Shown here: positions 7,586 to 16,294 of the stretch, in pieces
How the letters are laid out: each line of letters begins with the position of its first letter
How positions within the stretch are numbered: position 1 is the stretch's first letter
NCBI RefSeq assembly: GCF_001698815.1
Contig: NZ_LGSI01000005.1
Span: 50,688-114,687 of the forward strand
Direction of reading: 5' to 3'
DNA from: Pseudomonas syringae
Lineage (GTDB): Bacteria; Pseudomonadota; Gammaproteobacteria; Pseudomonadales; Pseudomonadaceae
Length of the DNA: 64,000 nucleotides
Made by a program: the position numbers and the translations under genes
The notes under the pieces: model-generated
Database searches by the model: none
Told to the model about the DNA's origin: nothing
What the model saw: the letters and a program-made list of their open reading frames with translations, nothing else

Positions 7586-8274
7586 CGCGCCCCGTTCAAA
7601 CGGTAGGTGGGGACTTGTCCCCGAAGCCGGTGGCACAAGCGGCGTAATTTCACGGGTAGATTTGTCGTCTGGAAATCACCCTCGGGGACAAGTCCCCTCC
7701 TACCGATAGCGCTGCGTCAGACGCCCACAAAAAATCCGCTTCCCCAAAACGAAGGAAAGCTTTGAATTTACCTGCGCGCCCCGTTCAAACGGTAGGAGGG
7801 GACTTGTCCCCGAAGCCGGTGGCACAAGCGGCGTAATTTCTCGGGTAGATTTGGCGTCTGGAAATCACCCTCGGGGACAAGTCCCCTCCTACCAACAGCA
7901 CTGCGTCAGACGCCCACAAAAAAGCCGCTTCCCAAAAACGAAGGAAAGCTTTGAATTTACCTGCGCAGCCCGTTCAAACGGTAGGAGGGGACTTGTCCCC
8001 GAAGCCGGTGGCACAGGCGGCGTAATTTCTCGGGTAGATTTGGCGTCTGGAAATCACCCTCGGGGACAAGTCCCCTCCTACCAACAGTGCTCCACAAAAA
8101 AGCCGCATCCCCAAAACGAAGGAAAGCTTTGAATTTACCTGCGCAGCCCGCTCAAACGGTAGGAGGGGACTTGTCCCCGAAGCCGGTGGCACAAGCGGCG
8201 TAATTTCTCGGGTGGATTTGGCGTCTGGAAATCACCCTCGGGGACAAGTCCCCTCCTACCAACAGTGCTCCACA
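7586..8274. repeat. Four-copy tandem array, 178-189 bp unit
   Basis: Four direct repeats begin near 7601, 7790, 7979 and 8157 (periods 189, 189, 178). Each unit carries a REP pair GGTAGGAGGGGACTTGTCCC / GGGACAAGTCCCCTCCTACC about 60 bases apart, and a segment resembling the terminator hairpin of the downstream dehydrogenase (AAAGCCGCTTCC...GGAAAGCTTT). Units 1-2 are more diverged and units 3-4 nearly identical. The last unit runs into the intact terminator at 8274-8310. This is stepwise duplication of a terminator-plus-REP segment, not a coding region. Confidence 0.9.
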
Positions 8275-8310
8275 AAAAAGCCGCTTCCCCCCAACGGAGG
8301 AAGCGGCTTT
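8274..8310 (-). terminator. Rho-independent terminator after second acyl-CoA dehydrogenase
   Basis: On the minus strand, AAAGCCGCTTCC / GGAAGCGGCTTT forms a strong stem followed by TTTTTTG. It starts 18 bases past the stop codon at 8329. It is the apparent source of the degenerate hairpins in the adjoining tandem array. Confidence 0.88.
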
Positions 8311-8328
8311 GCGTGAAGCCGGCGGTGC

Positions 8329-10134
8329 TTAGTAAGCCAGGCCGAAGTCTTCTTCTTTCATGTCCATCAGGTTGCTGGCGCCCGACAGCATGGTTGCAAC
8401 GTGGGTGCGGGTACGCGGCAGGATGCGTTGGAAGTAGAAGCGCGCAGTCTGCAGCTTGGCGGTGTAGAAGGCTTCTTCGGTGGTGCCCGCTGCCAGTTTT
8501 TCGGCAGCAACACGCGCCATGTCAGCCCAGAAGTAAGCCAGGCAGGCGTAACCGGAATACATCAGGTAATCCACCGAAGCGGCACCGACTTCTTCGCGAT
8601 CCTTCATGGCGGCCATGCCCACTTTCATGGTCAGCTCGCCCCACTCTTTGTTCAATGCAGCCAACGGGGTGACGAATTCCTGAACGGCTTCGACGCCTTC
8701 GTTGTTCTGGCAGAACTTGTGGACGATCTTGGTGAAGCCTTTAAGCGCCTCGCCTTGGGTCATCAACACTTTACGGCCCAGCAGGTCCAGCGCCTGGATG
8801 CCGGTAGTGCCTTCGTACAGCATGGAAATGCGACTGTCGCGAACGTTCTGCTCCATGCCCCACTCGGCGATGAAGCCGTGACCGCCGTAGATTTGCACGC
8901 CATGGTTGGCAGACTCGAAGCCCACTTCAGTCATGAACGCCTTGGCAATCGGCGTCATGAACGCCAGCAGTGCGTCGGCCTGTTTCTTGGCTTCTTCGTC
9001 CTGGCCGTACTTGACGATGTCCACCAGCTTGGCGGTGAAGTACACCATCGCGCGGTTGCCTTCGGCGAACGCTTTCATGGTCAACAGCATGCGGCGCACG
9101 TCAGGGTGCACGATGATCGGGTCAGCGGCTTTTTCAGGCGCTTTCGGGCCGGTCAACGAGCGCATTTGCAGACGATCGCGAGCGTATTTCAGGCCGCCCT
9201 GGAAGCCGATCTCGGCGTGGGCCAGACCTTGCAATGCAGTGCCCAGCCGCGCGGTGTTCATGAAGGTGAACATGCAGTTCAGGCCTTTGTTCGCCGGGCC
9301 GATCAGGAAACCGGTGGCCGCGTCGAAGTTCATCACGCAGGTCGCGTTGCCGTGGATACCCATCTTGTGTTCCAGCGAACCGCAGGTCACAGCGTTGCGC
9401 TCGCCAATGCTGCCGTCAGCGTTGGGCATGAACTTGGGCACGATGAACAGCGAAATGCCTTTGGTGCCAGCCGGCGCGTCCGGCAGGCGGGCCAGCACGA
9501 TGTGGACGATGTTATCGGCCATGTCGTGTTCGCCAGCAGAGATAAAGATCTTGGTGCCGCTGACACGGTAAGAACCATCAGCCTGAGGCTCGGCCTTGGT
9601 GCGCAGCATGCCCAGGTCGGTGCCGCAATGCGGTTCGGTCAGACACATGGTGCCGGTCCATTCGCCGGACACCAGCTTGGTCAGGTAAGCGTGGCGCTGT
9701 TCTTCGGTGCCGTGCTCGGAAATAGTGTTCATCGCGCCATGGGACAAACCTGGGTACATGCCCCACGACCAGTTGGCTTCGCCGACCATTTCGCTGACAG
9801 CAAGACCGAGGGACTCAGGCAAACCCTGGCCGCCATGCTCGATGTCATGGGCCAGGCTTGGCCAGCCGCCTTCGACGAATTGCTTGTAGGCTTCCTTGAA
9901 ACCGGTTGGCGTCTTCACGCCCGATTCGCTCCAGGTACAGCCTTCGGTATCACCGACACGATTCAGCGGCGCCAGAACCTGCTCACAAAACTTGGCGCCT
10001 TCTTCAAGAATGGCGTCAACCATATCGGGAGTAGCGTCCTGGCAAGCCGGCAGACTTTGATAGTGCGCTTCGTAGCCGAGCAGTTCGTCACGAACGAAGC
10101 GAATATCACGCAAGGGGGCCTTGTAGTCAGGCAT
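8329..10134 (-). CDS. Acyl-CoA dehydrogenase (C-terminal bacterial-type extension)
   Basis: A 601-residue paralogue of the product of 4180-5958, with the same architecture: N-terminal [20 protein letters not shown], central [13 protein letters not shown] and ISAGEHD, then [18 protein letters not shown] with Glu441 as probable catalytic base, and the bacterial C-terminal extension. It introduces the trans-2 double bond in acyl-CoA and passes electrons to ETF. The ATG at 10132-10134 is preceded by AGAGG. Two overlapping PsrA-type motifs lie about 100-125 bases upstream, so induction by long-chain fatty acids through PsrA is plausible. It corresponds by position to one of the FadE proteins near the bio genes in P. 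aeruginosa. Confidence 0.94.
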   Translation of the reverse strand: MPDYKAPLRDIRFVRDELLGYEAHYQSLPACQDATPDMVDAILEEGAKFCEQVLAPLNRVGDTEGCTWSESGVKTPTGFKEAYKQFVEGGWPSLAHDIEHGGQGLPESLGLAVSEMVGEANWSWGMYPGLSHGAMNTISEHGTEEQRHAYLTKLVSGEWTGTMCLTEPHCGTDLGMLRTKAEPQADGSYRVSGTKIFISAGEHDMADNIVHIVLARLPDAPAGTKGISLFIVPKFMPNADGSIGERNAVTCGSLEHKMGIHGNATCVMNFDAATGFLIGPANKGLNCMFTFMNTARLGTALQGLAHAEIGFQGGLKYARDRLQMRSLTGPKAPEKAADPIIVHPDVRRMLLTMKAFAEGNRAMVYFTAKLVDIVKYGQDEEAKKQADALLAFMTPIAKAFMTEVGFESANHGVQIYGGHGFIAEWGMEQNVRDSRISMLYEGTTGIQALDLLGRKVLMTQGEALKGFTKIVHKFCQNNEGVEAVQEFVTPLAALNKEWGELTMKVGMAAMKDREEVGAASVDYLMYSGYACLAYFWADMARVAAEKLAAGTTEEAFYTAKLQTARFYFQRILPRTRTHVATMLSGASNLMDMKEEDFGLAY

Positions 10135-10231
10135 AGCGATAAACCTCTGCTGTTGAATCCTGGAATGTATGACCGATCGGTCGCTGCGGGAAGGTTCCCC
10201 AACCACCGGACAAACTCGGATGCCTAGCGGT

Positions 10232-10258
10232 CAAACAGGTGTTTGAAACATACGTTTA
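10232..10258. promoter_or_regulatory. Two overlapping PsrA-like operators
   Basis: CAAAC-AGGT-GTTTG (10232-10245) is an exact match to the published PsrA consensus (G/C)AAAC-N2-4-GTTT(G/C). It abuts GAAAC-ATAC-GTTTA (10245-10258), which has one deviation. They lie upstream of the acyl-CoA dehydrogenase that starts at 10134. PsrA is the fatty-acid-responsive TetR regulator of Pseudomonas. Confidence 0.65.
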
Positions 10259-10468
10259 CGCCTGGGCCTTGTCAAGCGTGCCTAACGCGCCGTTCATCGT
10301 CGACTTCGCTACAAACCTTGCAGGCAAAGGGATGCAGCGAAGGATGAAGAATCCGTCGATGGCTTGAGTCTAGTTCAGCGAGTGGGCACAGCGGATTGGA
10401 TAGAAGCGCGTGATGACAGAGGATTCAGCACGCAACGCCGTGCACGATTGCACGGCGAGAAGGGTCGA

Positions 10469-10765
10469 TCAGGCGTAAGTGTCGATCAAGGTACCGAGCG
10501 CTTCGTCGCTGGCTTTTTGTACCGCTGCGCCAGCCTGAAACTGGGACTTGGCCGATTCCAGCTCAACGATATTGGCCGAAAGATCACTGCGCTGGGAGCG
10601 ATCAACGGAACGCAGATTTTCCAGCTGGAAATCCGAAGACTGGCTTCTGCCTGAGACTTCGATATTGCTGCTGGCGATCTGAGTGGCCGCTTGATCGACA
10701 CGAGATTGCCCAACCTCCATCGCGCTAAGGCCTGGATACAACGTGTTGTTCATACTGATTTGCAT
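10469..10765 (-). CDS. Small flagellar-rod-like protein of unknown function
   Basis: A 98-residue protein. The N-terminal region (LYPGLSAMEVGQSRVDQAAT, then IASSNIEVSG) resembles the A-x-x-(x)-I-A-N-x-N start of axial flagellar rod/hook proteins. The C-terminus (DLSANIVELESAKSQFQAGA followed by KASDEALGTLIDTYA) resembles their conserved C-terminal helix (N-x-x-x-A-Q-x-x-Y-x-A-N-x-x-x-x-T-x-D-x-x-L). The central domains are absent. The start has AGGAGG eight bases upstream, so it is well expressed in principle. It is not next to flagellar genes. Automated annotations sometimes call such proteins PqqE-like, which nothing here supports. The rod relationship is my inference from the two ends. Confidence 0.72.
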   Translation of the reverse strand: MQISMNNTLYPGLSAMEVGQSRVDQAATQIASSNIEVSGRSQSSDFQLENLRSVDRSQRSDLSANIVELESAKSQFQAGAAVQKASDEALGTLIDTYA

Positions 10766-11099
10766 GTGTCGATCCTCCTGTTCTGATAACGAACACCTGC
10801 TATTGAAGCAGTAAAACTGGCAAATAGCCTGACAATTAGACTAATGGCACTTCGCCGCCTCATAGGCTGAGTCTTGGCACCCTGCGACTCAAGCGCGCAA
10901 ATGTTACCAAGCGTGGCAGAGAGTGACAGCTCAGTGCTCACTCGCCTGAAAACGGTGCACGACCCAGCGCGCTCGAATCAGGCTATACCTAGTCTACGCA
11001 GGCGCTCGTGGCGGCGATGGTCAAAATCTGTGCAGTGGCGCACATCCTGCATCTTTTCCCCAACCTCCTTCAGTGGATTCAGCCGACCCAAGCCTCCCC
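10766..11099. other. Intergenic stretch without recognised genes
   Basis: Divergent promoter region for the rod-like gene and the LuxR-type regulator. No REP copy, strong dyad or plausible small gene seen. Confidence 0.5.
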
Positions 11100-11909
11100 A
11101 TGCGCCCAAAGGAACTCAAACACTGGACCACCGGCATCGCCCACCTCCTCGATCTGCCGATGGGCGCCGCGCGGCTGAGTGGATTAAGCCAGTGGCTGAA
11201 GCAGATATGCCCGGTCGACCATTTCGTGCTGTTCGTTTATCAAGGCAATCACCGGCCGCTGGCCTTGTTCGATACCTTCACGCCGGACAAGCGCAAGGTC
11301 TATGTCGATGATTATCAGTGCGGGCCGTACCTGCTGGACCCGTTCTATCTGGCCTGCACACGCCGCCAACCGCCCGGCCTGTGGCGCTTGCGCCAGTTCG
11401 CGCCCGACCACTTCTACCTGAGCGAGTATTACCTGGCGTACTACCAGCAGACCGGCCTGGCCGAAGAAGTGGCGTTCTTTGTCGATCTGGGCGACGACAC
11501 CACGGCGGTTTTGTCGTTGATGCGCGCCACGTCCAGCTGCGCCTTCAGCCGTGACGAACTGCAATTGATGGACTGTGCGCAACCCATCGTCGAGCAGGTC
11601 ATCGGCGAGGCATGGAGCCAGTTCCACGCCGACAAACCGCGTCCGGCGCAGGATCTGGACTTCAAGATCCACGCCGCATTCGATCACTTCGGCGCGCATA
11701 TTCTGACCGGTCGCGAGCAGGAAATCGTCCGCCTGCTGCTGCGCGGCCACTCCAGCGCCTCGGTGGCCGAGCAACTGTCGATCAGCCCCGGCACGGTGAA
11801 AATCCACCGCAAGAATATCTACGCCAAGCTGGGTATCTGCAGCCAGTCGGAGCTACTCGGGTTGTTCATTCGCGAGCTGGCCGGGCCGGAGATGGCGGCG
11901 ACGGGGTGA
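11100..11909 (+). CDS. LuxR-type (GerE helix-turn-helix) transcriptional regulator
   Basis: A 269-residue regulator. The C-terminal ~65 residues are a LuxR/GerE DNA-binding domain (LTGREQEIVRLLLRGHSSAS, then SISPGTVKIHRKNIYAKLG). The N-terminal ~190 residues do not look like an acyl-homoserine-lactone domain or a receiver, so the signal is unknown. The ATG at 11100 is used; an in-frame GTG at 11073 would add nine residues, and neither has a clear ribosome binding site. It lies upstream of, and co-directional with, the polyamine-type ABC operon at 12146-17759, separated by a REP pair, so it is a likely regulator of that operon (inference from position). Confidence 0.85.
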   Translation: MRPKELKHWTTGIAHLLDLPMGAARLSGLSQWLKQICPVDHFVLFVYQGNHRPLALFDTFTPDKRKVYVDDYQCGPYLLDPFYLACTRRQPPGLWRLRQFAPDHFYLSEYYLAYYQQTGLAEEVAFFVDLGDDTTAVLSLMRATSSCAFSRDELQLMDCAQPIVEQVIGEAWSQFHADKPRPAQDLDFKIHAAFDHFGAHILTGREQEIVRLLLRGHSSASVAEQLSISPGTVKIHRKNIYAKLGICSQSELLGLFIRELAGPEMAATG

Positions 11910-11935
11910 AATCCGCCTGACGCTGAATGCGATTC

Positions 11936-12023
11936 GTTGGAGCGAGGCTTGCCCGCGAATCAGGCGCCTCGGTGAGCCAGATCCACAGCGTAATCGTTCT
12001 TCGCGGGCAAGCCTCGCTCCAAC
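11936..12023. repeat. REP-type inverted repeat pair (GTTGGAGCGAGG family)
   Basis: Arms identical to the copies at 286-375 and 1031-1119, with a different spacer. It separates the LuxR-type regulator from the ABC operon. Confidence 0.85.
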
Positions 12024-12145
12024 GGGCGGTGTTTGCTACGCGACAGCCTCTATCCCCCAAGGGATATATACAGCGCAAAACCCCGGTTGCTAGTTTGATC
12101 GCCATTGCAGAGACCGATGCACTGGAAATCACGCGAGCGCCAACG

Positions 12146-13279
12146 ATGAGTGACAACAGCCACGCCAACGATATCGAGTTCCGTCACGTAGAGAAGCTCT
12201 ACGGCAATCTGAAAGCCGTCAACGACCTGAGTTTTCAGGTGCGGCGCGGCACCTTTCATTCGTTTCTCGGCGGCTCCGGCTGCGGCAAGACCACCACGTT
12301 GCGGATGATTGCCGGCTTCGATCAGCCCAGCTCCGGCGAAGTGTTGCTGGCTGGCAAAAACGTCGCAGGCGTGCCGGCTTTTCAGCGCCCGGTGAACATG
12401 GTGTTCCAGCATTACGCACTGTTCCCGCACATGACCGTCGCCGAGAATATTGCCTACGGCCTGCGGTATCGAACCCCACGCCCGGACAAGAAAGAACAAC
12501 GTCGCCTGGCCGACGAAGCGCTGGAGATGGTGCGCCTCAATGGCCTCGGGCATCGCAAGCCCAGCGAATTGTCCGGCGGCCAGCAACAGCGGGTGGCGCT
12601 GGCCCGCGCGCTGGTCAACAAGCCAACCGTGTTGCTGCTCGACGAACCGCTGGCCGCGCTGGATCGCAAGCTGCGCAAGGAGATGCAATCCGAACTGCTG
12701 CGCTTGCAGCGCGAAGTCGGGATCACTTTCGTGCTGGTGACTCACGATCAGGAAGAAGCGCTGTCCATGAGCGACAGCATCAGCGTGATGCACAGCGGCT
12801 CGATCATTCAGACCGCCACCCCGGAACAACTCTACGAAGCGCCAGCCAATCGCTATGTGGCGGACTTCATCGGCGAGTCCAATCTGTTCAATGGCACAGT
12901 CCGCCATCTGACTGGCAACTCGGTGGTATTGCGCACCGATCACGGCCTTGAACTGACCAGCCCGCAAACCCCGACCGGCATGGCGCTAAGCGCCAACACA
13001 CCCGGCTGCATTGCGGTTCGTCCGGAGCTGATCAGCATTGCCGCGCCCAACGGTCTGCTGGCCCGCGACGTAACCCTGAACGGCTGCGTCGAGGACCGGA
13101 TTTACCTGGGCAACCTCACGGAATACCGCGTGCGCACCGAGCCGTTCGGCATCGTCTGCGTCCGGGTGCCGCGCCACCTGGGCCAAGCCGGACCGGGTAC
13201 CGATTTTGGCGGTTTTGAACACGGCGCCGCAGTGCGCGTTGGCTGGGATAACGCCAGCGGCCTGGCCATGGCTTTGTAA
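12146..13279 (+). CDS. Polyamine-type ABC transporter ATP-binding protein
   Basis: A 377-residue ATPase with Walker A GGSGCGKTTT, Q-loop in VFQHYALFPHMT, signature LSGGQQQR, Walker B VLLLDEPLAALD and H-loop VLVTHDQEEA. These are followed by a TOBE-type C-terminal domain of about 130 residues, as in PotA of spermidine/putrescine importers. The upstream part of the open frame is translated REP sequence and is not used; ATG at 12146 starts just before the first strand of the ABC domain (IEFRHVEKLYG), with only a weak ribosome binding site. First gene of an operon with the binding protein (13360), two permeases (14542, 15476) and an aldehyde dehydrogenase (16287). Confidence 0.9.
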   Translation: MSDNSHANDIEFRHVEKLYGNLKAVNDLSFQVRRGTFHSFLGGSGCGKTTTLRMIAGFDQPSSGEVLLAGKNVAGVPAFQRPVNMVFQHYALFPHMTVAENIAYGLRYRTPRPDKKEQRRLADEALEMVRLNGLGHRKPSELSGGQQQRVALARALVNKPTVLLLDEPLAALDRKLRKEMQSELLRLQREVGITFVLVTHDQEEALSMSDSISVMHSGSIIQTATPEQLYEAPANRYVADFIGESNLFNGTVRHLTGNSVVLRTDHGLELTSPQTPTGMALSANTPGCIAVRPELISIAAPNGLLARDVTLNGCVEDRIYLGNLTEYRVRTEPFGIVCVRVPRHLGQAGPGTDFGGFEHGAAVRVGWDNASGLAMAL

Positions 13280-13359
13280 CAGCTCGCTTTACCCTGCTTC
13301 GAACACAGCTCATTTCGAACACAGCTCATTTCGAACACACATCAGACCGGGAGATTGCC

Positions 13360-14511
13360 ATGGACCAGAAGACTTTTATCAAGACGATGCGCAGCTGGCA
13401 GAACGGCTCGATCAGCCGTCGCGAATTTCTCGGCCGCACCGGTCTGGGTGTCGCCGCCGCCGTGGTCGCCACCAACATGCCCGGCCTGTTGATGGGCACC
13501 AAGGATTCCAGCGCGGGTGCGGCAGAAAAGAATATCGGTGATCGTCTCGGCCTGGCGACCTGGCCCAACTATCACAGCCAGGACAACCTCGATGCGTTTG
13601 CCAAAAGCACCGGCGCGCGTGTTGCCATGAGCGTGTTCGGCTCCAACGAAGAAATGCTCGCCAAGCTGCAAGCCGGCGGCAGCGGTTGGGACGTGATGGT
13701 GCCGACCAACTACACCATCAGCACCTACGTCAAACTGGGTTTGATCGAGCCGCTGGACCTGTCGCGCATCCCCAATTTCGACCCGGCCGCCTTCCAGGAA
13801 AAATTCATGGCGCAGGGCACCGTCGACGGCAAGGTCTACGCCGTGCCGAAAAACTGGGGCACCACCGGCATGGCCTACGACAGCGCCAAGCTCAAGGCCA
13901 AACCGACTTCGTGGAAAGAGTTCTGGGCCCTGGCGCAAGGTGAAGGTAGCGGCCGCACGATGATTCACGACTACCAACTGACCGCCATCGGCAACGCGCT
14001 GAAATCATTCGGCTACAGCTTCAATTCCCTTGATCCCAAAGAGCTGGCCGACGCGGAAAAACTGCTGATCGAGGTCAAGCCGCATCTGTTCGCGATCAAC
14101 TCCGACATTCAGCCGTCGATGCGCAGTGGCGACGCGGTTCTGGCCATGTCGTGGACCGGTGATGCCTCGCAGCTGCATCGCGACATCCCGACCATGCAAT
14201 ACGCGCTGGGCAAGGAAGGCGGCGAGTTGTGGAGCGATTTCTTCGCCATCCCCAAGGGGGCCGAGCATCGCGATGCGGCCTATGCCTTCATCAATTACCT
14301 GCTCGATCCGCAGCACAACAAGCTGGAAGTGTTGAGCCACGGTTATCCGAGCGGCGACAAGCGCGTCGATGCCCTACTGCCCACGGCGATGCTCAGCGAC
14401 CCGATCATGTACCCGGCCGCCGAGCAGTTGAGCCCGCTGGAATTCGGTGCCGCGGCAACGCTGACCAGCCCGTTGCGCGCCGAATTGATGGCCCGTTTCA
14501 AATCCGCCTGA
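13360..14511 (+). CDS. Polyamine-type ABC transporter substrate-binding protein, Tat-exported
   Basis: A 383-residue periplasmic binding protein of the PotD/PotF group (family 1 extracellular solute-binding). The N-terminus has a twin-arginine motif SRREFLGRTGLG followed by a hydrophobic stretch to about residue 40, so export is predicted through Tat, unlike E. coli PotD, which uses Sec. The mature part starts with LATWPNYHS and contains the usual two-lobe pattern (GWDVMVPTNYTISTYVKLG; MSWTGDASQL). It delivers ligand, probably a polyamine or related amine, to the permeases encoded downstream. The exact ligand is not determined. Confidence 0.88.
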   Translation: MDQKTFIKTMRSWQNGSISRREFLGRTGLGVAAAVVATNMPGLLMGTKDSSAGAAEKNIGDRLGLATWPNYHSQDNLDAFAKSTGARVAMSVFGSNEEMLAKLQAGGSGWDVMVPTNYTISTYVKLGLIEPLDLSRIPNFDPAAFQEKFMAQGTVDGKVYAVPKNWGTTGMAYDSAKLKAKPTSWKEFWALAQGEGSGRTMIHDYQLTAIGNALKSFGYSFNSLDPKELADAEKLLIEVKPHLFAINSDIQPSMRSGDAVLAMSWTGDASQLHRDIPTMQYALGKEGGELWSDFFAIPKGAEHRDAAYAFINYLLDPQHNKLEVLSHGYPSGDKRVDALLPTAMLSDPIMYPAAEQLSPLEFGAAATLTSPLRAELMARFKSA

Positions 14512-14541
14512 CCCATCGCCATGCGCAGCAAGGACCCGTCC

Positions 14542-15474
14542 ATGAACGCCGTAGCCTCATCCGAAACGCTTCTTGATGGAGCCGACGCCTCGCCTGCGCA
14601 ACTCGCCCAGGCCGAAGGCAAGCGCCGCAGTCTGCGGCGACGCATCACGATGCTAATGTTGCTGCCGTCGACGCTCTGGTTCTTGCTGCTGTTGGTGATG
14701 CCGCTGCTGATCATTCTGGTCTTCAGCTTCGGTGAGCGCAGTGCTGTCGGCGGTTATGCCGGCGGCCTGACGCTGGCCAACTACCTGAACCTGAGTTCCC
14801 GCGCCGCCGCATTCAGCAACACGCTGATACTGGCGCCGCTGGGGACGCTGGTGTGTTTGCTGGCGGCTTATCCGCTGGCCTATTTCCTCGCAGTGCGCGC
14901 CGGCAAGAATCGCTCGCTGCTGCTGACGCTGGTGATCGTGCCGTTCTGGACCAGCTTCCTGATTCGCACCTACGCGTGGATTTTCATCCTCAGCGGCAAA
15001 GGCATCCCGGCCATGCTCGCCAGCCTCGGGCTGGACGGCGTGCGCCTGATCAACACACCGACGGCGGTGTTGATCGGCATCGTCTACGGCTACTTGCCGC
15101 TGATGGTGTTCCCGATCTACGTCAGCCTGGAAAAGCTCGACAAACGCCTGCTCGAAGCCTCCGCCGATCTGGGCGCCAGCGCGTTCGAAAGCTTTCGGCG
15201 CATCACTTTGCCGCTGTCCGCGCCGGGGATCATCACCGGGGTCATGCTGGTGTTCATCCTGTTGATGGGCGAATTTTTGATCCCGGCCATTCTCGGCGGC
15301 GGCAAAGTGTTTTTTGTCGGCAATGCGCTGGTCGACCTGTTCCTGCAATCGCGTAACTGGCCGTTCGGCAGTGCGCTGGCGATGACGCTGGTGGCAATCA
15401 TGCTGGCGATCATCGGCATCTACCTGAAACTGGTGAAGCGCTACGGCGGCACCCCCGGCGATGGAGCCTTGTGA
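14542..15474 (+). CDS. Polyamine-type ABC transporter permease (PotB-like)
   Basis: A 310-residue inner-membrane permease with about six transmembrane helices (first at ~35-57). The conserved cytoplasmic EAA loop reads EASADLGASAFESFRRITLP, with the G and the I-x-L-P ending. It pairs with the permease encoded immediately downstream. The start at 14542 follows AAGGACCCGTCC; a frame-start 21 bases earlier is less likely. Its stop overlaps the ribosome binding site and start of the next gene. Confidence 0.88.
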   Translation: MNAVASSETLLDGADASPAQLAQAEGKRRSLRRRITMLMLLPSTLWFLLLLVMPLLIILVFSFGERSAVGGYAGGLTLANYLNLSSRAAAFSNTLILAPLGTLVCLLAAYPLAYFLAVRAGKNRSLLLTLVIVPFWTSFLIRTYAWIFILSGKGIPAMLASLGLDGVRLINTPTAVLIGIVYGYLPLMVFPIYVSLEKLDKRLLEASADLGASAFESFRRITLPLSAPGIITGVMLVFILLMGEFLIPAILGGGKVFFVGNALVDLFLQSRNWPFGSALAMTLVAIMLAIIGIYLKLVKRYGGTPGDGAL

Positions 15475-15475
15475 C

Positions 15476-16294
15476 ATGTGGCTACGCAGCTATTCCACCT
15501 CGCTGTACCTGTTCCTGTACGCGCCAATTGCGCTGATCATGCTGTTCAGTTTCAACGCCGGGCGCAGCGGGCTGGCGTTCGAATGCTGCTCGGTGCAGTG
15601 GTTTGGCCGCGCGTTCAGCAACCCGTTCATCATGGAAGCCCTGGGCAACAGCGCGATGATCGCCACCTGTTCGGCAGTGCTGGCGACGCTATTCGGCACC
15701 TTGGCGGTGTTCGGCCTGCAACGCGCGGGACGCAAGATCCGCCTGCTGTTCGACGTGCTGACCTATTGCTCGATCATCATTCCCGGAATCGTCATCGGCA
15801 TCTCGACGCTGATCGCCTTCATCAGCCTGTTCGACGTGCTCAATCCGCTGCTGGCCAACCTGATGCCGGGCTTCCCGCGCCTGAACATGGGCTTTTTCAC
15901 GGTCATCGCCGCGCACTCGTTGTTCACCATGGCGTTGGTCATGGTCATCGTCCGCAGCCGGGTAGATTCGCTGGATAAAGCCCTGCAGGAAGCCTCCGCC
16001 GATTTGTACGCGCCGCCGCTGGAAACCTTCTGGCGCGTGACCTTGCCGCAAATCACCCCGGCGATCATGGCTGGCTTCCTGTTGGCGTTCACCTTCAGCT
16101 TTGACGATTTCATCATCGCGTTCTTTGTCGCGGGTCCGGAAACCACCTTGCCGATCTACATCTTTTCCTCGATACGCCGGGGCGTGACGCCCGAGATCAA
16201 CGCGGTTTCCACGGTGATCATCTGCGTCTCCCTGGCGCTGCTGTTCACTTCCCGTTACTTGCAGAACCGTCGCACAGGAGCCTCACATGCGTGA
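15476..16294 (+). CDS. Polyamine-type ABC transporter permease (PotC-like)
   Basis: A 272-residue second permease with about six hydrophobic helices and an EAA loop (EASADLYAPPLETFWRVTLP). The ATG at 15476 begins one base after the stop of the preceding permease, and GGAG lies inside that gene's last codons, so translation is probably coupled. Its own end overlaps the start of the aldehyde dehydrogenase by eight bases. Confidence 0.88.
   Translation: MWLRSYSTSLYLFLYAPIALIMLFSFNAGRSGLAFECCSVQWFGRAFSNPFIMEALGNSAMIATCSAVLATLFGTLAVFGLQRAGRKIRLLFDVLTYCSIIIPGIVIGISTLIAFISLFDVLNPLLANLMPGFPRLNMGFFTVIAAHSLFTMALVMVIVRSRVDSLDKALQEASADLYAPPLETFWRVTLPQITPAIMAGFLLAFTFSFDDFIIAFFVAGPETTLPIYIFSSIRRGVTPEINAVSTVIICVSLALLFTSRYLQNRRTGASHA

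Noticed and set aside
7586..8274. Possible CRISPR array
   Set aside because: Period is 178-189 bases with nearly the whole unit repeated. There are no short direct repeats with unique spacers and no cas genes.
10469..10765. PQQ biosynthesis protein PqqE
   Set aside because: PqqE is a ~380-residue radical SAM enzyme. This 98-residue protein has no CxxxCxxC motif.
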